From contig CBDEVT010000001.1 of assembly GCA_965243825.1 (NCBI GenBank), positions 682,001 through 746,000 on the forward strand: 64,000 bases of DNA. Direction: 5' to 3'. The notes under the pieces are model-generated. The model made no database searches and was not told the origin of the DNA. It saw only the letters and a list, made by a program, of their open reading frames with translations. Each line of letters starts with the position of its first letter. Within the stretch, counting starts at the first letter, position 1. This DNA is from JAJCYX01 sp965243825 (GTDB lineage Bacteria > Chloroflexota > Dehalococcoidia > Lucifugimonadales > Lucifugimonadaceae). The translations under genes and the position numbers were made by a program. Below are positions 8,879-18,387 of the stretch, in pieces.

Positions 8879-10066
8879 TTGAAGATTACTAACATCAGGT
8901 CATGGGTCGTCCGGCTGGACTGGGACGACAACCCTGGCGCGGACCACGTGCGAAAGCCGACCAAGCGATCTTTCGTGTTTGTACAGGTGGACACGGACGA
9001 AGGCATCACCGGCTGGGGTGAAGTAACCACCTATCCCGGACCCGTCGCCAACCGGGCGATCGCTGCCTACATCAACGAGATTGGTGACTGGCTGAAGGGT
9101 GAAGACCCGGAAAAGATCGAGTGGATCTGGGCCAAGATATTCAGGGGCATGACCTATGTTGGCACCCGCGGCGCCACAACCGCCGCGATCTCCGGAATCG
9201 ACATCGCACTCTGGGACATACGTGGCAAGCAGCTTGGGCTTCCCATCTACAAGTTGTTCGGCAGCGAGGTCCGAGACAAGATCGCCCTCTACACCCACCC
9301 GCCGGAGCCAAAGACGACCGATGACATCATCGCCTCGGCAAAGGAAATCCAGGCTTCGGGACACCGTGCTTTCAAGATGGACCCGATGATGTCTCACCTG
9401 CACGTTGGGAACGACACCTTCCTTGACGGAGAGATCTCGGCTGATGTCGTTGCGAAGGCGGCGGAAACCACTGCGGCTGCCCGTGATGCTGTTGGTCCCG
9501 AAATGGAGATACTGATTGACGCTCACGGCATGTACAACGTGCCCTCCGCTGTGAAGCTGGCGAACGCACTCGAGCCGTCTGGAATCTTCTGGTTCGAGGA
9601 GCCTGTTCCTGCCGAAAGCTGGAAGGCGCTCAAGCAGGTCAAGGATGAGGTCAACGTCCGGATCACCGTTGGCGAGCGCCTGCACACTCGCTGGGAGTTC
9701 GTGCCGATCTTCGAGAACAACCTTGCTGACTTCGTGATGCCAGACGTGACCTGGACAGGTGGCATTACCGAGTTGAAGAAGATCACGACGATGGCGGAAG
9801 CGTACTACATACCGATGTCACCGCACGACGCCTCGGGCCCGATCAACATCATGGCTGGTGCGCACGTGATGATGACCTGCCCCAACTTCTACAAGCTGGA
9901 GACGAGTCGCTACGACCTGTCCGGCTACAACGTGTTTATCGACAAGCCGCTGGACATCCGAAACGGCGATCTTTACCTTGACCCGAATGCTCCCGGCCTC
10001 GGCATCAACCTGGATCCCGAGTTCCTGGCAGCTCACGAGGTAACAGGAGCAGACACAGCGAAATAG
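8879..10066 (+). CDS. Mandelate racemase/muconate lactonizing enzyme family (sugar-acid dehydratase-like)
   Basis: An enolase-superfamily enzyme of 395 residues. N-terminal capping domain (1-120) is followed by a barrel with metal ligands in LIDAHGMYN (Asp), FWFEEP (Glu) and TVGERLHTR (Glu); the His in IDAHG and the His in SPHDASGP resemble the catalytic pair of galactonate/gluconate-type dehydratases. It probably dehydrates an aldonic acid, though the substrate is open. The start is TTG with ACGGAG seven bases upstream. No ATG gives a better fit to the family N-terminus (MKITNIRSWVVRLDW). Confidence 0.87.
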   Translation: MKITNIRSWVVRLDWDDNPGADHVRKPTKRSFVFVQVDTDEGITGWGEVTTYPGPVANRAIAAYINEIGDWLKGEDPEKIEWIWAKIFRGMTYVGTRGATTAAISGIDIALWDIRGKQLGLPIYKLFGSEVRDKIALYTHPPEPKTTDDIIASAKEIQASGHRAFKMDPMMSHLHVGNDTFLDGEISADVVAKAAETTAAARDAVGPEMEILIDAHGMYNVPSAVKLANALEPSGIFWFEEPVPAESWKALKQVKDEVNVRITVGERLHTRWEFVPIFENNLADFVMPDVTWTGGITELKKITTMAEAYYIPMSPHDASGPINIMAGAHVMMTCPNFYKLETSRYDLSGYNVFIDKPLDIRNGDLYLDPNAPGLGINLDPEFLAAHEVTGADTAK

Positions 10067-10192
10067 AAGATCAGGTCTCGTCAGGGCCACATTGGTCTTA
10101 GGCCAGACCTTCCTGTGCCTGGTTATGCGAAGCTCAGCGATAGGCGGACTTTTGAAAATCTCAAGTTCGCTCTATCGCGACGCGCCGCTAGG

Positions 10193-11269
10193 TCAGGCGC
10201 TGTGATGATCGAGTCTCCGAGCAAATTCCCGGTCGATGTCATCAAACTTATTGCGACTGCTGACCAACGGGTCTACATCGATACCACTTATGCAGATCAT
10301 GCCATCTGGCAACCTGTAGTCGTCCAGCTTGGAGTTGCTGGGCCACTCGCCGAAAGCCACGCGAATTGCTGCTTCAGCGAGGTTGAGGCCGTGGCCGGCG
10401 AACAGGAGCGAGCCGCCGCTCATGAATCGCCCGGGATTGATCTCGGTCACATAGGGCGTTCCGGCATTGTCGAATGAAATATCCAGGCCCATGATTCCGT
10501 GTGGTTCTGGATCCACTGCCAGCACCGCTTCTATACAGGTGCGTTCAACATCTGGATTACTCACCGTTTCACTCGCCCCGGCAATTCCCGTTACGCCTGA
10601 CATCGTGAGGTTTTTGAACTCCCAGCGCAGGCGCTTACGCGCCTGGGCAACGACGAGTCTCCCGTGGTCCCACACGGATTCCCAGGACCAGGCATCGTCC
10701 TTCATGAGTTGCGCGGCCATGAATTCGGCTTTGCCTTCCCAGAGGTCAAGCCATTTTCGAGCATCCTCGATAGCGGTCACTCGCATCGAGCCTTTGCCAC
10801 CAGCACCTGTGAGAGCGCGAAGCCACATCTTTCCGCCAAAGTGATCGAACGCGTTCTGCAGGTCGGAGTGATCGTCGATGAGCACACTCTCCGGAGTGGC
10901 AATGCCCTCTCTTCTCCAGATGTCGTAAGTCGCCCACTTTGAATCCCCGATCTCGACGGTTCGATGCTTCGGCAAGAAAACATCCGCCTTGATCAGGTCG
11001 CGATTAGCAGATATTGGAAGAAGTTCCGCTTCGAGCTGAACTGTCACTAGATCAACTTGATATTCATCGATCACGGAGTTGAGCATGCCGACGTAGGCTG
11101 GATCAGACGCTCTCGGAACTCTGACGTTAACGTCGGCTTTTGACCGATGCATCGAGATGGTGTCGCCGTCGACGCCAATCACTCTGCATGGGATGTTCGA
11201 AGTCTTGAGTCCGCGGGTGAATGCGAGTGCCAGGCGCCCACCTGCGAAAGTCACGAGAATGTTGTGCAA
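10193..11269 (-). CDS. ATP-grasp superfamily protein (carbamoyl-phosphate-synthase-like)
   Basis: 358 residues with the ATP-grasp layout: N-terminal Rossmann-like pre-ATP domain beginning ILVTFAGGRLALAFTRGL, the ATP-binding Gly-rich loop ALTGAGGKGSM near residue 160, and the Mg-binding end segment YVTEINPGRF. Proteins of this type ligate a carboxylate to an amine or thiol. A SAM- or sugar-nucleotide partner is not adjacent, so product is unknown. It stands alone on the minus strand between the dehydratase (convergent) and the MFS transporter, 248 bases away. Confidence 0.8.
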   Translation of the reverse strand: MHNILVTFAGGRLALAFTRGLKTSNIPCRVIGVDGDTISMHRSKADVNVRVPRASDPAYVGMLNSVIDEYQVDLVTVQLEAELLPISANRDLIKADVFLPKHRTVEIGDSKWATYDIWRREGIATPESVLIDDHSDLQNAFDHFGGKMWLRALTGAGGKGSMRVTAIEDARKWLDLWEGKAEFMAAQLMKDDAWSWESVWDHGRLVVAQARKRLRWEFKNLTMSGVTGIAGASETVSNPDVERTCIEAVLAVDPEPHGIMGLDISFDNAGTPYVTEINPGRFMSGGSLLFAGHGLNLAEAAIRVAFGEWPSNSKLDDYRLPDGMICISGIDVDPLVSSRNKFDDIDREFARRLDHHSA

Positions 11270-11517
11270 GGTCTGTGCCAGTCCAGGCTGTTTCGAAGAA
11301 TAGACAGTTTCGGATAGTTCGGCTGGATCGTGATCAGCAGATTAGGCAATCGCGTCTTATTTAACGATTACCCGACTGCGAATCGTTTCCTCGAGTGAAA
11401 CTGGTCGGGTCCGTGCACTGGTACACAGGCTATTGGACTCATTGATCCACTGCACCATATAAATGGACCAGTAGTTCGACCGAATGAGTTCGAATTGCGC
11501 TTCCTCGAGTGTGAGGT

Positions 11518-13137
11518 TCAGGCGGGAGAATCTTCCTCGCGTCTCCGTGTTGCAGTGAATGTGTAGATGGCCAGCAACACACCAACTGCACTACCGACCG
11601 CTGAGACCTGGAAGACGAGTCCCAGTGCGTCGCCGATCTTTTCTCGCGAGTCGGAAAGGTCACTCTCGAACGTGGCTTCACCCAGTTCAGGATCTGCAAG
11701 ATAGTCATCTTTGACGTCTGAAAGGCGCTCCTCAGCCACGACAACTTCCGGGTCCTTGATGAGGTCTTGCGGCCCTGGGTCGTCGACATTGAGAATTCCG
11801 ATTCCGGCAAGCAGAATTGCGCCGAGAATGGCGCTTCCTGCCGCCATTCCGAACACTCGGGCGAACTGCAGGCTCGTTGTCACTACACCAAGCACATTCT
11901 CCGGCATTGCGTTCTGCACAGGCACTGTGAACGATGTGAACGCGAGCGCAATGCCGACTCCCATCGCAAGAGACATGACCGCAAGCTCGACAATGGTGAT
12001 ATCTGTGCCCAGCGAACCGATCCACCAGAGAATTGCTGCAGTTGCAGCCAGTCCCAATGCTGATAACTCACGTGCGAATCCAAACCTGGAAAGGACCTGC
12101 CCCGCCAGGTTTGCCCCGATGGCGATCCCAACCGCCTGGGCCATGAGCGGAAAAGCTGATGTCGTTGCTGACTCTCCCTTTGCTCCGATCACAAGCAAGG
12201 GCACGAATACCGTCGTGACGACGAAGCTGATTGTGACAGTTAGTGAGGCAGCCATCGCCCCGGCAAAGATTCGGTGCCGGAAAAGGGAAGGTGGTGTAAC
12301 GGGGTCTTCAGCACGGAATTCAGCTCTAACAAAAAGCGCAAGATTCAGGGCAGAGAAAAGAAACAGCCCGATGATGACAGGAGAGTTCCACGCGAACGTG
12401 TCTCCACCGAGCGAAACAGCTAACAGTGCCGATGTAGCGAACAGGCCAAAGGTCAATGCACCCGCAACGTCGAAGTGACGCTCACGTTGCTCTCGGTCAA
12501 GCTTCGGAAAAAATCGTAACAGGTACCAGAGCGCTATCAGCCCTGCCGGAAGATTGAACCAGAACAGCCAGCGCCAGCTGATCTCGTCCGAGACCACTCC
12601 TCCAAGAATCGGGCCCGAGACGCCGGCGAGCGTAAAGGCACCAGAAAGTACACCAAGCCATTTTGCCCTGTCCTGTGGGGACCACATCGCAGCAGTGGTG
12701 ATCCAGACGCTGCCCAGAACACCGGCAAATGCAAGACCCTGGAACGAACGGGCAACGATCATCTGCTCCATAGATGTCACGAATCCACCCGCAGTCGAAG
12801 AGACGACGAATAGCGCGAGCGACAGGATGATCACAGGTCGTGTGCCATGGATATCAGCAAGCTTGCCCACGATAGGAACTGCGACCGCAGAAGCAAGTGA
12901 AAACCCTGCGAACATCCATGTGAACAGTTCAAAGCCACCGATGTCAGCGACGATGTTCTGTGCTGCCGTTGCCACGACCGTCTGGCTTGAGGACGTTACG
13001 ATCAAGGTCGCCGCCAGCGCGACTACCATGAACAGCTTCTGGCGATAGGGAATCTCCACGAGCGAGCGCGGTCGCCTCGATGCAGCAGAATCTGCAGATT
13101 CTGCAACTTGCCTTTCGGTCTGGGTCGACTTGGTCAA
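11518..13137 (-). CDS. MFS drug-exporter-like transporter (DHA2, EmrB/QacA type)
   Basis: A multi-pass permease of about 539 residues with the DHA2 features: a first helix ending SSSQTVVATAAQNIVADIGG, the motif-A-like loop GKLADIHGTRPV, WRWLFWFNLPAG between helices 5 and 6, and a central loop before the second half. A long soluble insert lies before the last helix (residues ~455-510, acidic, VVVAEERLSDVKDDY). About 14 helices are expected. The start is uncertain: the frame stays open to 13371 but that extension does not look like protein; TTG 13137 is chosen, GTG 13059 and ATG 13029 are alternatives. Divergent from crcB. Substrate unknown. Confidence 0.85.
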   Translation of the reverse strand: MTKSTQTERQVAESADSAASRRPRSLVEIPYRQKLFMVVALAATLIVTSSSQTVVATAAQNIVADIGGFELFTWMFAGFSLASAVAVPIVGKLADIHGTRPVIILSLALFVVSSTAGGFVTSMEQMIVARSFQGLAFAGVLGSVWITTAAMWSPQDRAKWLGVLSGAFTLAGVSGPILGGVVSDEISWRWLFWFNLPAGLIALWYLLRFFPKLDREQRERHFDVAGALTFGLFATSALLAVSLGGDTFAWNSPVIIGLFLFSALNLALFVRAEFRAEDPVTPPSLFRHRIFAGAMAASLTVTISFVVTTVFVPLLVIGAKGESATTSAFPLMAQAVGIAIGANLAGQVLSRFGFARELSALGLAATAAILWWIGSLGTDITIVELAVMSLAMGVGIALAFTSFTVPVQNAMPENVLGVVTTSLQFARVFGMAAGSAILGAILLAGIGILNVDDPGPQDLIKDPEVVVAEERLSDVKDDYLADPELGEATFESDLSDSREKIGDALGLVFQVSAVGSAVGVLLAIYTFTATRRREEDSPA

Positions 13138-13398
13138 CGGCAGCTCTGCATCTAGACGAAGTGTTGGAGTTCCGAGTGTTACCTGATCGTTCCTGAGGAA
13201 CGTCCAGGTATGAGACCGTGCCTCTCGAACTTGCGACGGCACTCGATGAGACGGCAGATGTCCGACGTGTCCTTGCGGCCAAGCGAACCTGCCACCGATA
13301 AAGGTACACCGGACGTTAGTGCCCCGCGCCGGGAAAGGCCAAACTCGGCCATCAAGTCTTGCTACTCCCACCAGTTTTCGACAGACAGGTCACGGCCA

Positions 13399-13773
13399 TT
13401 GGAGAAATTTCTCTGGATAGCCTTCGCAGGAGCGCTGGGCTCGCTAACCCGCTACGGGGTCGCGACCTATGTCCAACGCCGTGCAGACACAGCTTTCCCA
13501 TGGGGCGTCTTTGCAGCCAACATGCTGGGCTCATTCCTGTTCGGGCTGCTCTGGGCTTACAGCGAGGACCGCGAGTGGGTCAACGAGAACATGCGGGTGT
13601 TCGTGTTCGCCGGATTCCTGGGTGCTTTCACCACGTTCTCCACCTTCGCGTTCGACAACGTCCAGCTCGCCCGGTCTTCCAACTGGCAGTTCTTCGTGAT
13701 GAACATCATGCTCACCAATGTCGCGGGAATTGCCCTTGCGTTCGCTGGATTCAGGGCAGGTAAAGCGATTTAG
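13399..13773 (+). CDS. crcB: Fluoride exporter CrcB/Fluc
   Basis: 124 residues, the family's usual length, with four membrane helices. Conserved parts visible are FAGALGSLTRYG at the N-terminus, FAANMLGSFLFG (the Asn and Phe of the fluoride path) and GFLGAFTTFSTFAFD (the TTFSTF sodium/fluoride segment). It works as an antiparallel dimer in the inner membrane exporting fluoride. I chose TTG 13399 because the family starts right there; the longer frame from 13210 adds a non-conserved, Arg-rich 63-residue stretch. I looked for a fluoride riboswitch in the 150 bases upstream and saw none. Confidence 0.88.
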   Translation: MEKFLWIAFAGALGSLTRYGVATYVQRRADTAFPWGVFAANMLGSFLFGLLWAYSEDREWVNENMRVFVFAGFLGAFTTFSTFAFDNVQLARSSNWQFFVMNIMLTNVAGIALAFAGFRAGKAI

Positions 13774-13837
13774 CGAACGCCCTGGCGGCGCTCCCGACTT
13801 TCGGCGGGGATGCCTGCCACGTATGGCTGGTTTTGGC

Positions 13838-14422
13838 TCAGGAAACCGAAGCGGTTGCCTTCACCTGGTAGAGCGTTCCGAACTGCGGTAGCGCAGTTGA
13901 GATTGACCACCTACCGTCCTCACGCAGTTCAACCGCAGAGATGTCGAGTTGGAACGCCTCACCTGATTCGCGCGCAAGTACAAGTGAGACCTGCGGCGGA
14001 CTGTTCTCCGCAAACTCTCCGCCAAGCTGTTCATCGTCCAGCGCTAGCCTGATATCCAGGGAACTCTTCAACACAAGGTCTTCGGGTCCGATCTTGAACG
14101 CAACGCCAATCGAATCCCTCTCGACAGGTGCATCGACAACCCGGCTGATGATCAGTGGTGAAATCGTGATCGCGGTGTCTTCGAACAGCGTCCCGACTAC
14201 CACATCGAGACTCAAGGTCTCGTTTTCCACGGTTGCAAATGCATCACGCTCAGCAAGCACGTTCAAGGTATGAGTGCTGATGAACACAGGACCGGCAGGA
14301 ACGGTGCTCGTAGGCGACGGGGTAGGTTCCGGTGTACTTGTGGGTTCAGGGTTGGAGCTACAGGCCGCAACCAGAGCGATCGCAGCGACTGATATGAGCA
14401 AGAGTATGAATCGATTACGCAA
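13838..14422 (-). CDS. Putative lipoprotein of unknown function
   Basis: From TTG 14422 (AGGA about seven bases upstream) the 194 residues open with a signal of the form RNRFILLLISVAAIALVAAC, where Cys21 is the expected lipidation site. A Pro/Thr/Ser-rich spacer (PEPTSTPEPTPSPTST) then leads to an all-beta-looking domain with no family I recognise. Thr-Pro spacers of this sort are also seen in the other secreted proteins of this window (DUF3179 at 32228). It faces crcB convergently. Confidence 0.6.
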   Translation of the reverse strand: MRNRFILLLISVAAIALVAACSSNPEPTSTPEPTPSPTSTVPAGPVFISTHTLNVLAERDAFATVENETLSLDVVVGTLFEDTAITISPLIISRVVDAPVERDSIGVAFKIGPEDLVLKSSLDIRLALDDEQLGGEFAENSPPQVSLVLARESGEAFQLDISAVELREDGRWSISTALPQFGTLYQVKATASVS

Positions 14423-14544
14423 GGCTATTCCTGTCGTGTGTACCGCGGGGTCGCAACTATCTAGGCAATGTGCCAGTTGAATGATGAACACTCTAAAGTT
14501 ACGGTTCGGTGACGTTGAGCGCTACTCGCCTGGAGACGAAAGCT

Positions 14545-14907
14545 ATGAACAAGGACCCTTCCGTCGATGAATGGTTTTCTAAGCTCGATCATCCACTGAA
14601 GGCCGAGATGCTGGCGGTCCGTGAGGCGATTCTCTCGGCCGATGATCGCATGACGGAGACGATCAAGTGGGGCGGCCCAACGTTTATGTATAAGGGCAAC
14701 ATGGCGACGATCAACCCGCGGGCGAAGAAGTTCGTGAACCTGTTTTTCCAGACAGGCGCGGTGATCAAAGATCGCCATGGAGTGCTCGAAGGCGACGCCG
14801 CCCAGGTGCGTGCGATCAAGTTCTCTGACATGGATGAGGTAAACGCGAAGAAAGAGGCGCTGCAAAAAGTTGTTAGTGGCTGGATAGCTGCACGGGACGA
14901 AGCCTGA
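14545..14907 (+). CDS. DUF1801 domain protein
   Basis: 120 residues matching the DUF1801 (YdhG/YjbR-like) fold: an N-terminal helix DEWFSKLDHPLKAEMLAVRE, the hallmark ETIKWGGPTFMYKG, and FVNLFFQTGAVIKDRHG. The function of the family is unknown, though members are often coregulated with stress or ArsR genes. ATG 14545 is preceded by GGAG at 14528-14531 and matches the family start; ATG-like codon 14509 is further upstream. This is one of three DUF1801 genes in the window (also 20981 and 23129). Confidence 0.8.
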   Translation: MNKDPSVDEWFSKLDHPLKAEMLAVREAILSADDRMTETIKWGGPTFMYKGNMATINPRAKKFVNLFFQTGAVIKDRHGVLEGDAAQVRAIKFSDMDEVNAKKEALQKVVSGWIAARDEA

Positions 14908-14917
14908 AACCTCGCAA

Positions 14918-15913
14918 TCAGACTACGGCAGCGCGTACCCGTTCAGGTGTCTTTCCGGTCCAGCTCTGGAACGCCCTGTAGAACGAGTTCGGCTCCTCGT
15001 AGCCAAGCAAGAACGATATCTCCGTTCCGGTCAGTTCGGAACGTTTCAGGTAGTGGGTTGCGAGTTCTTCACGAGTTGCTCTGAGCACCGATTGAAAGCT
15101 GTCCTCTTCAGCGCTCAGTCGACGTTGAAGTGTTCGAGCGCTGGTTCCCAGCCTCTCCGCAACCGATTCGATAGAGGTCTCTCCGCCAGGTAGCAACTCA
15201 AGCAGAGCCGCCCGTACGCGCTCCGAGGTTGCTGCTTCGCTATCAAGTTCTGATAACCGCTGACGTAGTGCCGGCTCAAAAAACTCCCAGGTCTGTTCGT
15301 TCTCAGTCAGGAAACGCCGTTCAGCATCCGTTGAACTGAACCTGACCGAAGCAGAGTCGCCAGATGAGACGGACACACCAAGATAGTCGGAAAGTGATTC
15401 GTGGACTCGTGCCTCAAAAGGAACGGTTACTCGCAGCGGAGTGATCTCCCCACGGGTAGCCATGCGAGCCAGGTGGACAAAGAACACCAGATCGGTCAAA
15501 ACCAGCGACTGAGGCGGCTCTTGGGTGCTGTCAAGCCACCTCAGGCCGACATCCGTGTAGTCCTGCCCGATCTCAACATCAAGCGCCATCGGACCGATGA
15601 GGCGCTTGTACTGCGAGATTCGTTTTAGAGCTGTGTTCAGGTTAGTGCTGCACAACGCGGCGAACACGGGCGGATCGAACGATTCAGGTGAGATCGAAGA
15701 TCCGAGGTGAAGAGCCAGCAGTGGGTCATTCGACTCTTCCTCTAACGCTGTCCACAGAGCGAAGTACTCGCCTGTATCGAGTCGCGCCTTCTTCCGGGCG
15801 AACAGATCACCAGGCAGACCGGCACGGCGCAGAACGTTCGTGACGCTGATGCCGAGGTCCGCAAGCATGATCTGCCAGCCCGGATTGATGGCGTATGAGT
15901 TGTGACTGTTCAT
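14918..15913 (-). CDS. AraC family transcriptional regulator
   Basis: 331 residues with an N-terminal ligand-binding domain of the Arabinose_bd type found in OruR/ArgR-like regulators (ending near residue 200) and a C-terminal double helix-turn-helix: SIESVAERLGTSARTLQRRL then a second HTH ending FLLGYEEPNSFYRAFQSWTG, the canonical AraC signature. It lies 30 bases downstream of the SDR gene in the same direction, so the two are probably cotranscribed and the regulator may respond to the SDR's substrate or product (inference). Confidence 0.9.
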   Translation of the reverse strand: MNSHNSYAINPGWQIMLADLGISVTNVLRRAGLPGDLFARKKARLDTGEYFALWTALEEESNDPLLALHLGSSISPESFDPPVFAALCSTNLNTALKRISQYKRLIGPMALDVEIGQDYTDVGLRWLDSTQEPPQSLVLTDLVFFVHLARMATRGEITPLRVTVPFEARVHESLSDYLGVSVSSGDSASVRFSSTDAERRFLTENEQTWEFFEPALRQRLSELDSEAATSERVRAALLELLPGGETSIESVAERLGTSARTLQRRLSAEEDSFQSVLRATREELATHYLKRSELTGTEISFLLGYEEPNSFYRAFQSWTGKTPERVRAAVV

Positions 15914-15943
15914 TGCTTGACTAGAGATGCCGTTCTGGCCCGT

Positions 15944-16759
15944 TTATGACGCCATGCGCCTCACCGCTCTGTCGAACATGCGATCACTCATCCACCTTCG
16001 CATGAACAGTGCGCGACCTGCGTAGCGTCCAGTGACGTATCGCGTCTTCGGGCGTCGAGATGCGACCGCCTTGGAGATCGTGTCGGCAACTACTGAAGCT
16101 GGCGAACCATTGCCATCCTCGTAAGATCTCCGGAATCCGGCGGCGACAGCTTTCGCCTGCTCAGAATAGACGGAGTTGCCAGAACGCTCCAACATCGGGC
16201 CAATGGCAACCTCGCCAAACTCTGTGATTATGGCTCCCGGCTCAACGATGACCACCGATATACCGAATGGCTCAAGCTCAAGACGTAACGAGTCGGACCA
16301 TCCTTCAAGTGCGTGCTTGGTTGCGTGATACCAGGACCCGAGCGGCGTATACATCCTGCCGCCCATGGACGAGATGTTGATGATCTTGCCTTCACCTTTT
16401 TCTCGCATGTATGGCAGGACCAACTGGGTCAACCGGGCAAGCCCAAACAGGTTGACCTCAAACTGGTATCTGGCGTCGTCTATCGACGTGTCTTCCATCG
16501 CTCCATAGGAGGCGAATCCGGCGTTGTTTACAAGAATGTCTACGCCACCGTGATCAGCCTTGATCCGATCAACAACGGCAACGACGTCCTCGTCTTTCGT
16601 GATGTCCATCTTCAGGGCCGTGACGCCTGACTCCTGCAGATCGACCATTTTCTCGACTCGCCTCGCTGCTCCGTAGACCACGTACCCATCATCTGCGAGC
16701 TTTTTCGCGATCTCTTTGCCCATGCCGGACGATGCGCCGGTAACCAGTGCTGTTCTCAT
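15944..16759 (-). CDS. Short-chain dehydrogenase/reductase
   Basis: Classical SDR of 271 residues. Seen are the Rossmann dinucleotide motif TGASSGMGK at residue 7, NNAG (ILVNNAGFASYG), the catalytic Ser in INISSMGG and the YHATK pair (YxxxK) about 13 residues later, then PGAI after strand 6. Arg residues after strand 2 (GAARRVEKM) suggest NADP(H) preference. Probably acts on a hydrophobic alcohol or ketone; the substrate is not deducible. It is the first gene of an SDR-araC pair. Confidence 0.9.
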   Translation of the reverse strand: MRTALVTGASSGMGKEIAKKLADDGYVVYGAARRVEKMVDLQESGVTALKMDITKDEDVVAVVDRIKADHGGVDILVNNAGFASYGAMEDTSIDDARYQFEVNLFGLARLTQLVLPYMREKGEGKIINISSMGGRMYTPLGSWYHATKHALEGWSDSLRLELEPFGISVVIVEPGAIITEFGEVAIGPMLERSGNSVYSEQAKAVAAGFRRSYEDGNGSPASVVADTISKAVASRRPKTRYVTGRYAGRALFMRRWMSDRMFDRAVRRMAS

Positions 16760-16910
16760 GGTGAACTCCTTTCGTTGAGAACAGATTCGCTCACCTAGCG
16801 CGCCTGCGCACTATCGGTTTGCGCCATCAACATATCCGAAGCCGCCAGTATTCTGGCCATCGATCCAGCCAACGGGTAAGTGCCTTCGTTCACAAGCAGG
16901 CCGACATGCC

Positions 16911-16949
16911 GAGTGCGGTTTTCACTAATGCATCCGACTGAGTGCGGTT
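16911..16949 (+). repeat. Direct repeat GAGTGCGGTT x2, possible AraC-type operator
   Basis: The 10-mer GAGTGCGGTT occurs at 16911-16920 and 16940-16949, 29 bases apart, in the 235-base divergent region between the SDR-araC pair and the SRPBCC gene. A second pair, ATCGGTTTGCG, is present at 16813-16823 and 16972-16982, one near each gene start. AraC-family proteins bind direct repeats, so these could be autoregulatory sites. No experimental or comparative support here. Confidence 0.35.
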
Positions 16950-16994
16950 CAAACTTGAATTACGGCGTGCGATCGGTTTGCGTGGAGGTGATGC

Positions 16995-17456
16995 ATGCCG
17001 CAGCTGGAACTAAGAACAGATATCTCGGCCAGTCGTGAAGCAGTTTGGCCACTGCTGCTGGACTTCGAACAAGAGGTAGATTGGCTGTCTCTTGCGGAAA
17101 AGGTCACAGTCCCGTCTGAGGGTCCAAGAGAAGAAGGTTTCGAGTTCAGCGAGTCCGGAAAGGGCTCGATGTTCTCGTATCGCGTCGTCTGGCGGGTGAC
17201 CGAATGCACACCTAACCGCCGGCTCACGCTTGAGGCCAACGACGGTAAAGTTGACATGGTGCGCACCTACGACCTGATCGAAACGGCAAACGGAACCCGT
17301 CTGTTCATCAGGGCGCGATACGAAGCTGCAAAGTGGATGAATCCGATCATCTGGGTGATTTGGATCAGCCACTTCCGAAGGCGCCTTTCTCGTCTGCTAG
17401 GTGAGTCCCTGAAACATGTGAAAGAGCGGATCGAATCCACGGGTTCTGCAGCCTGA
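16995..17456 (+). CDS. SRPBCC (polyketide cyclase/START-like) family protein
   Basis: 153 residues with the helix-grip start ELRTDISASREAVWPLLLDFE, a beta-sheet core (GSMFSYRVVWRVTECTPNRRLTLEAND) and a long C-terminal helix RRRLSRLLGESLKHVKERIE. Such proteins bind hydrophobic ligands, but the role is unknown. A hydrophobic segment (WMNPIIWVIWISHF) precedes the last helix and may dip into membrane. The ATG has a strong GGAGGTGAT ribosome site five bases upstream. Confidence 0.78.
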   Translation: MPQLELRTDISASREAVWPLLLDFEQEVDWLSLAEKVTVPSEGPREEGFEFSESGKGSMFSYRVVWRVTECTPNRRLTLEANDGKVDMVRTYDLIETANGTRLFIRARYEAAKWMNPIIWVIWISHFRRRLSRLLGESLKHVKERIESTGSAA

Positions 17457-17577
17457 ACTAGATCGATTCGAAGCCAGCACTGATCCCTCGCGCGCTTCAA
17501 TTTCGCCGAACGTGGCGTGAACTCTCACAGCCTGCGAGAATCTCCAGATCACATCTTGTTGAGACTGGAGATTACGA

Positions 17578-18342
17578 ATGCCCTGGGACCCTGCCCAATA
17601 TCTGAAGTTTGCTGACCACAGACTACGTCCTGCGATCGATCTGCTGAATCGAGTCGATCTCGAAGCGCCTTCTGTGATCTATGACCTCGGAGCAGGTGCC
17701 GGGAACGTGACAGAACTTCTCGCTAATCGATGGCCGGAATCCCGGGTGATCGGGATCGATAGCTCAGAGGAGATGCTGCGCAAGGCCGCGGAGCGAGCGC
17801 CAAACATCGAGTGGGAGGTTGGCGACATTGCAACATGGCGCCCTAAGAAGCCTGCCGAGCTCATCTTCACGAATGCGGCTCTGCACTGGATTGGCGGTCA
17901 TCGGGATCTGTTTTCCAGTCTCATGGAGTCGATAGCTCCTGGCGGAGTAATGGCTGTCCAGATGCCACGTAACTTCGGTGCCAAGTCTCACACATCTATG
18001 GGCGAGGCGGCCGAGGCGGGGCCATGGGCATCAACGTTAAAACCCCTGCTCCGCCCGGCTCCTGTCGAACTGCCACAGTTCTACATTGAGGTCCTTACCC
18101 CGCTGGCCAGCCACCTGGATGTGTGGGAGACCGAGTACATGCAGGTTCTTTCAGGCGAGAATCCTGTCAAGGAGTGGACAAAAGGCACGTGGCTGAAACC
18201 GCTACTTGACGCGCTCGATGGGCCCGAACGCGAAGGGTTCGAATCAACCTATGCCCAACTGGTCGCCGATGCCTATCCGAAGCAGCCGGATGGCACGACG
18301 GTGTTCCCGTTCAAACGCATGTTCATCGTGGCACAGAGATGA
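17578..18342 (+). CDS. tam: Trans-aconitate 2-methyltransferase
   Basis: 254 residues matching Tam, a cytosolic SAM-dependent enzyme that methylates trans-aconitate, detoxifying an inhibitor of the citric acid cycle. The opening MPWDPAQYLKFADHRLRPA is characteristic of Tam, and the SAM site IYDLGAGAGNVTELLANRWP with the acidic ribose end GIDSSEEML follows. Also present are FTNAALHWIGGH and VQMPRNF. GGAG nine bases before ATG supports the start. It lies 121 bases after the SRPBCC gene and 45 bases before the HAD gene in the same direction. Confidence 0.9.
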   Translation: MPWDPAQYLKFADHRLRPAIDLLNRVDLEAPSVIYDLGAGAGNVTELLANRWPESRVIGIDSSEEMLRKAAERAPNIEWEVGDIATWRPKKPAELIFTNAALHWIGGHRDLFSSLMESIAPGGVMAVQMPRNFGAKSHTSMGEAAEAGPWASTLKPLLRPAPVELPQFYIEVLTPLASHLDVWETEYMQVLSGENPVKEWTKGTWLKPLLDALDGPEREGFESTYAQLVADAYPKQPDGTTVFPFKRMFIVAQR

Positions 18343-18387
18343 CAGTCTGCGAGCTGCAACCCCGAGCGACAGGTAGAGGAGACTCTG

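Noticed and set aside
13250..13398. Fluoride riboswitch upstream of crcB
   Set aside because: Looked for the conserved GG-ATGG core and pseudoknot pairing; nothing convincing seen by eye.
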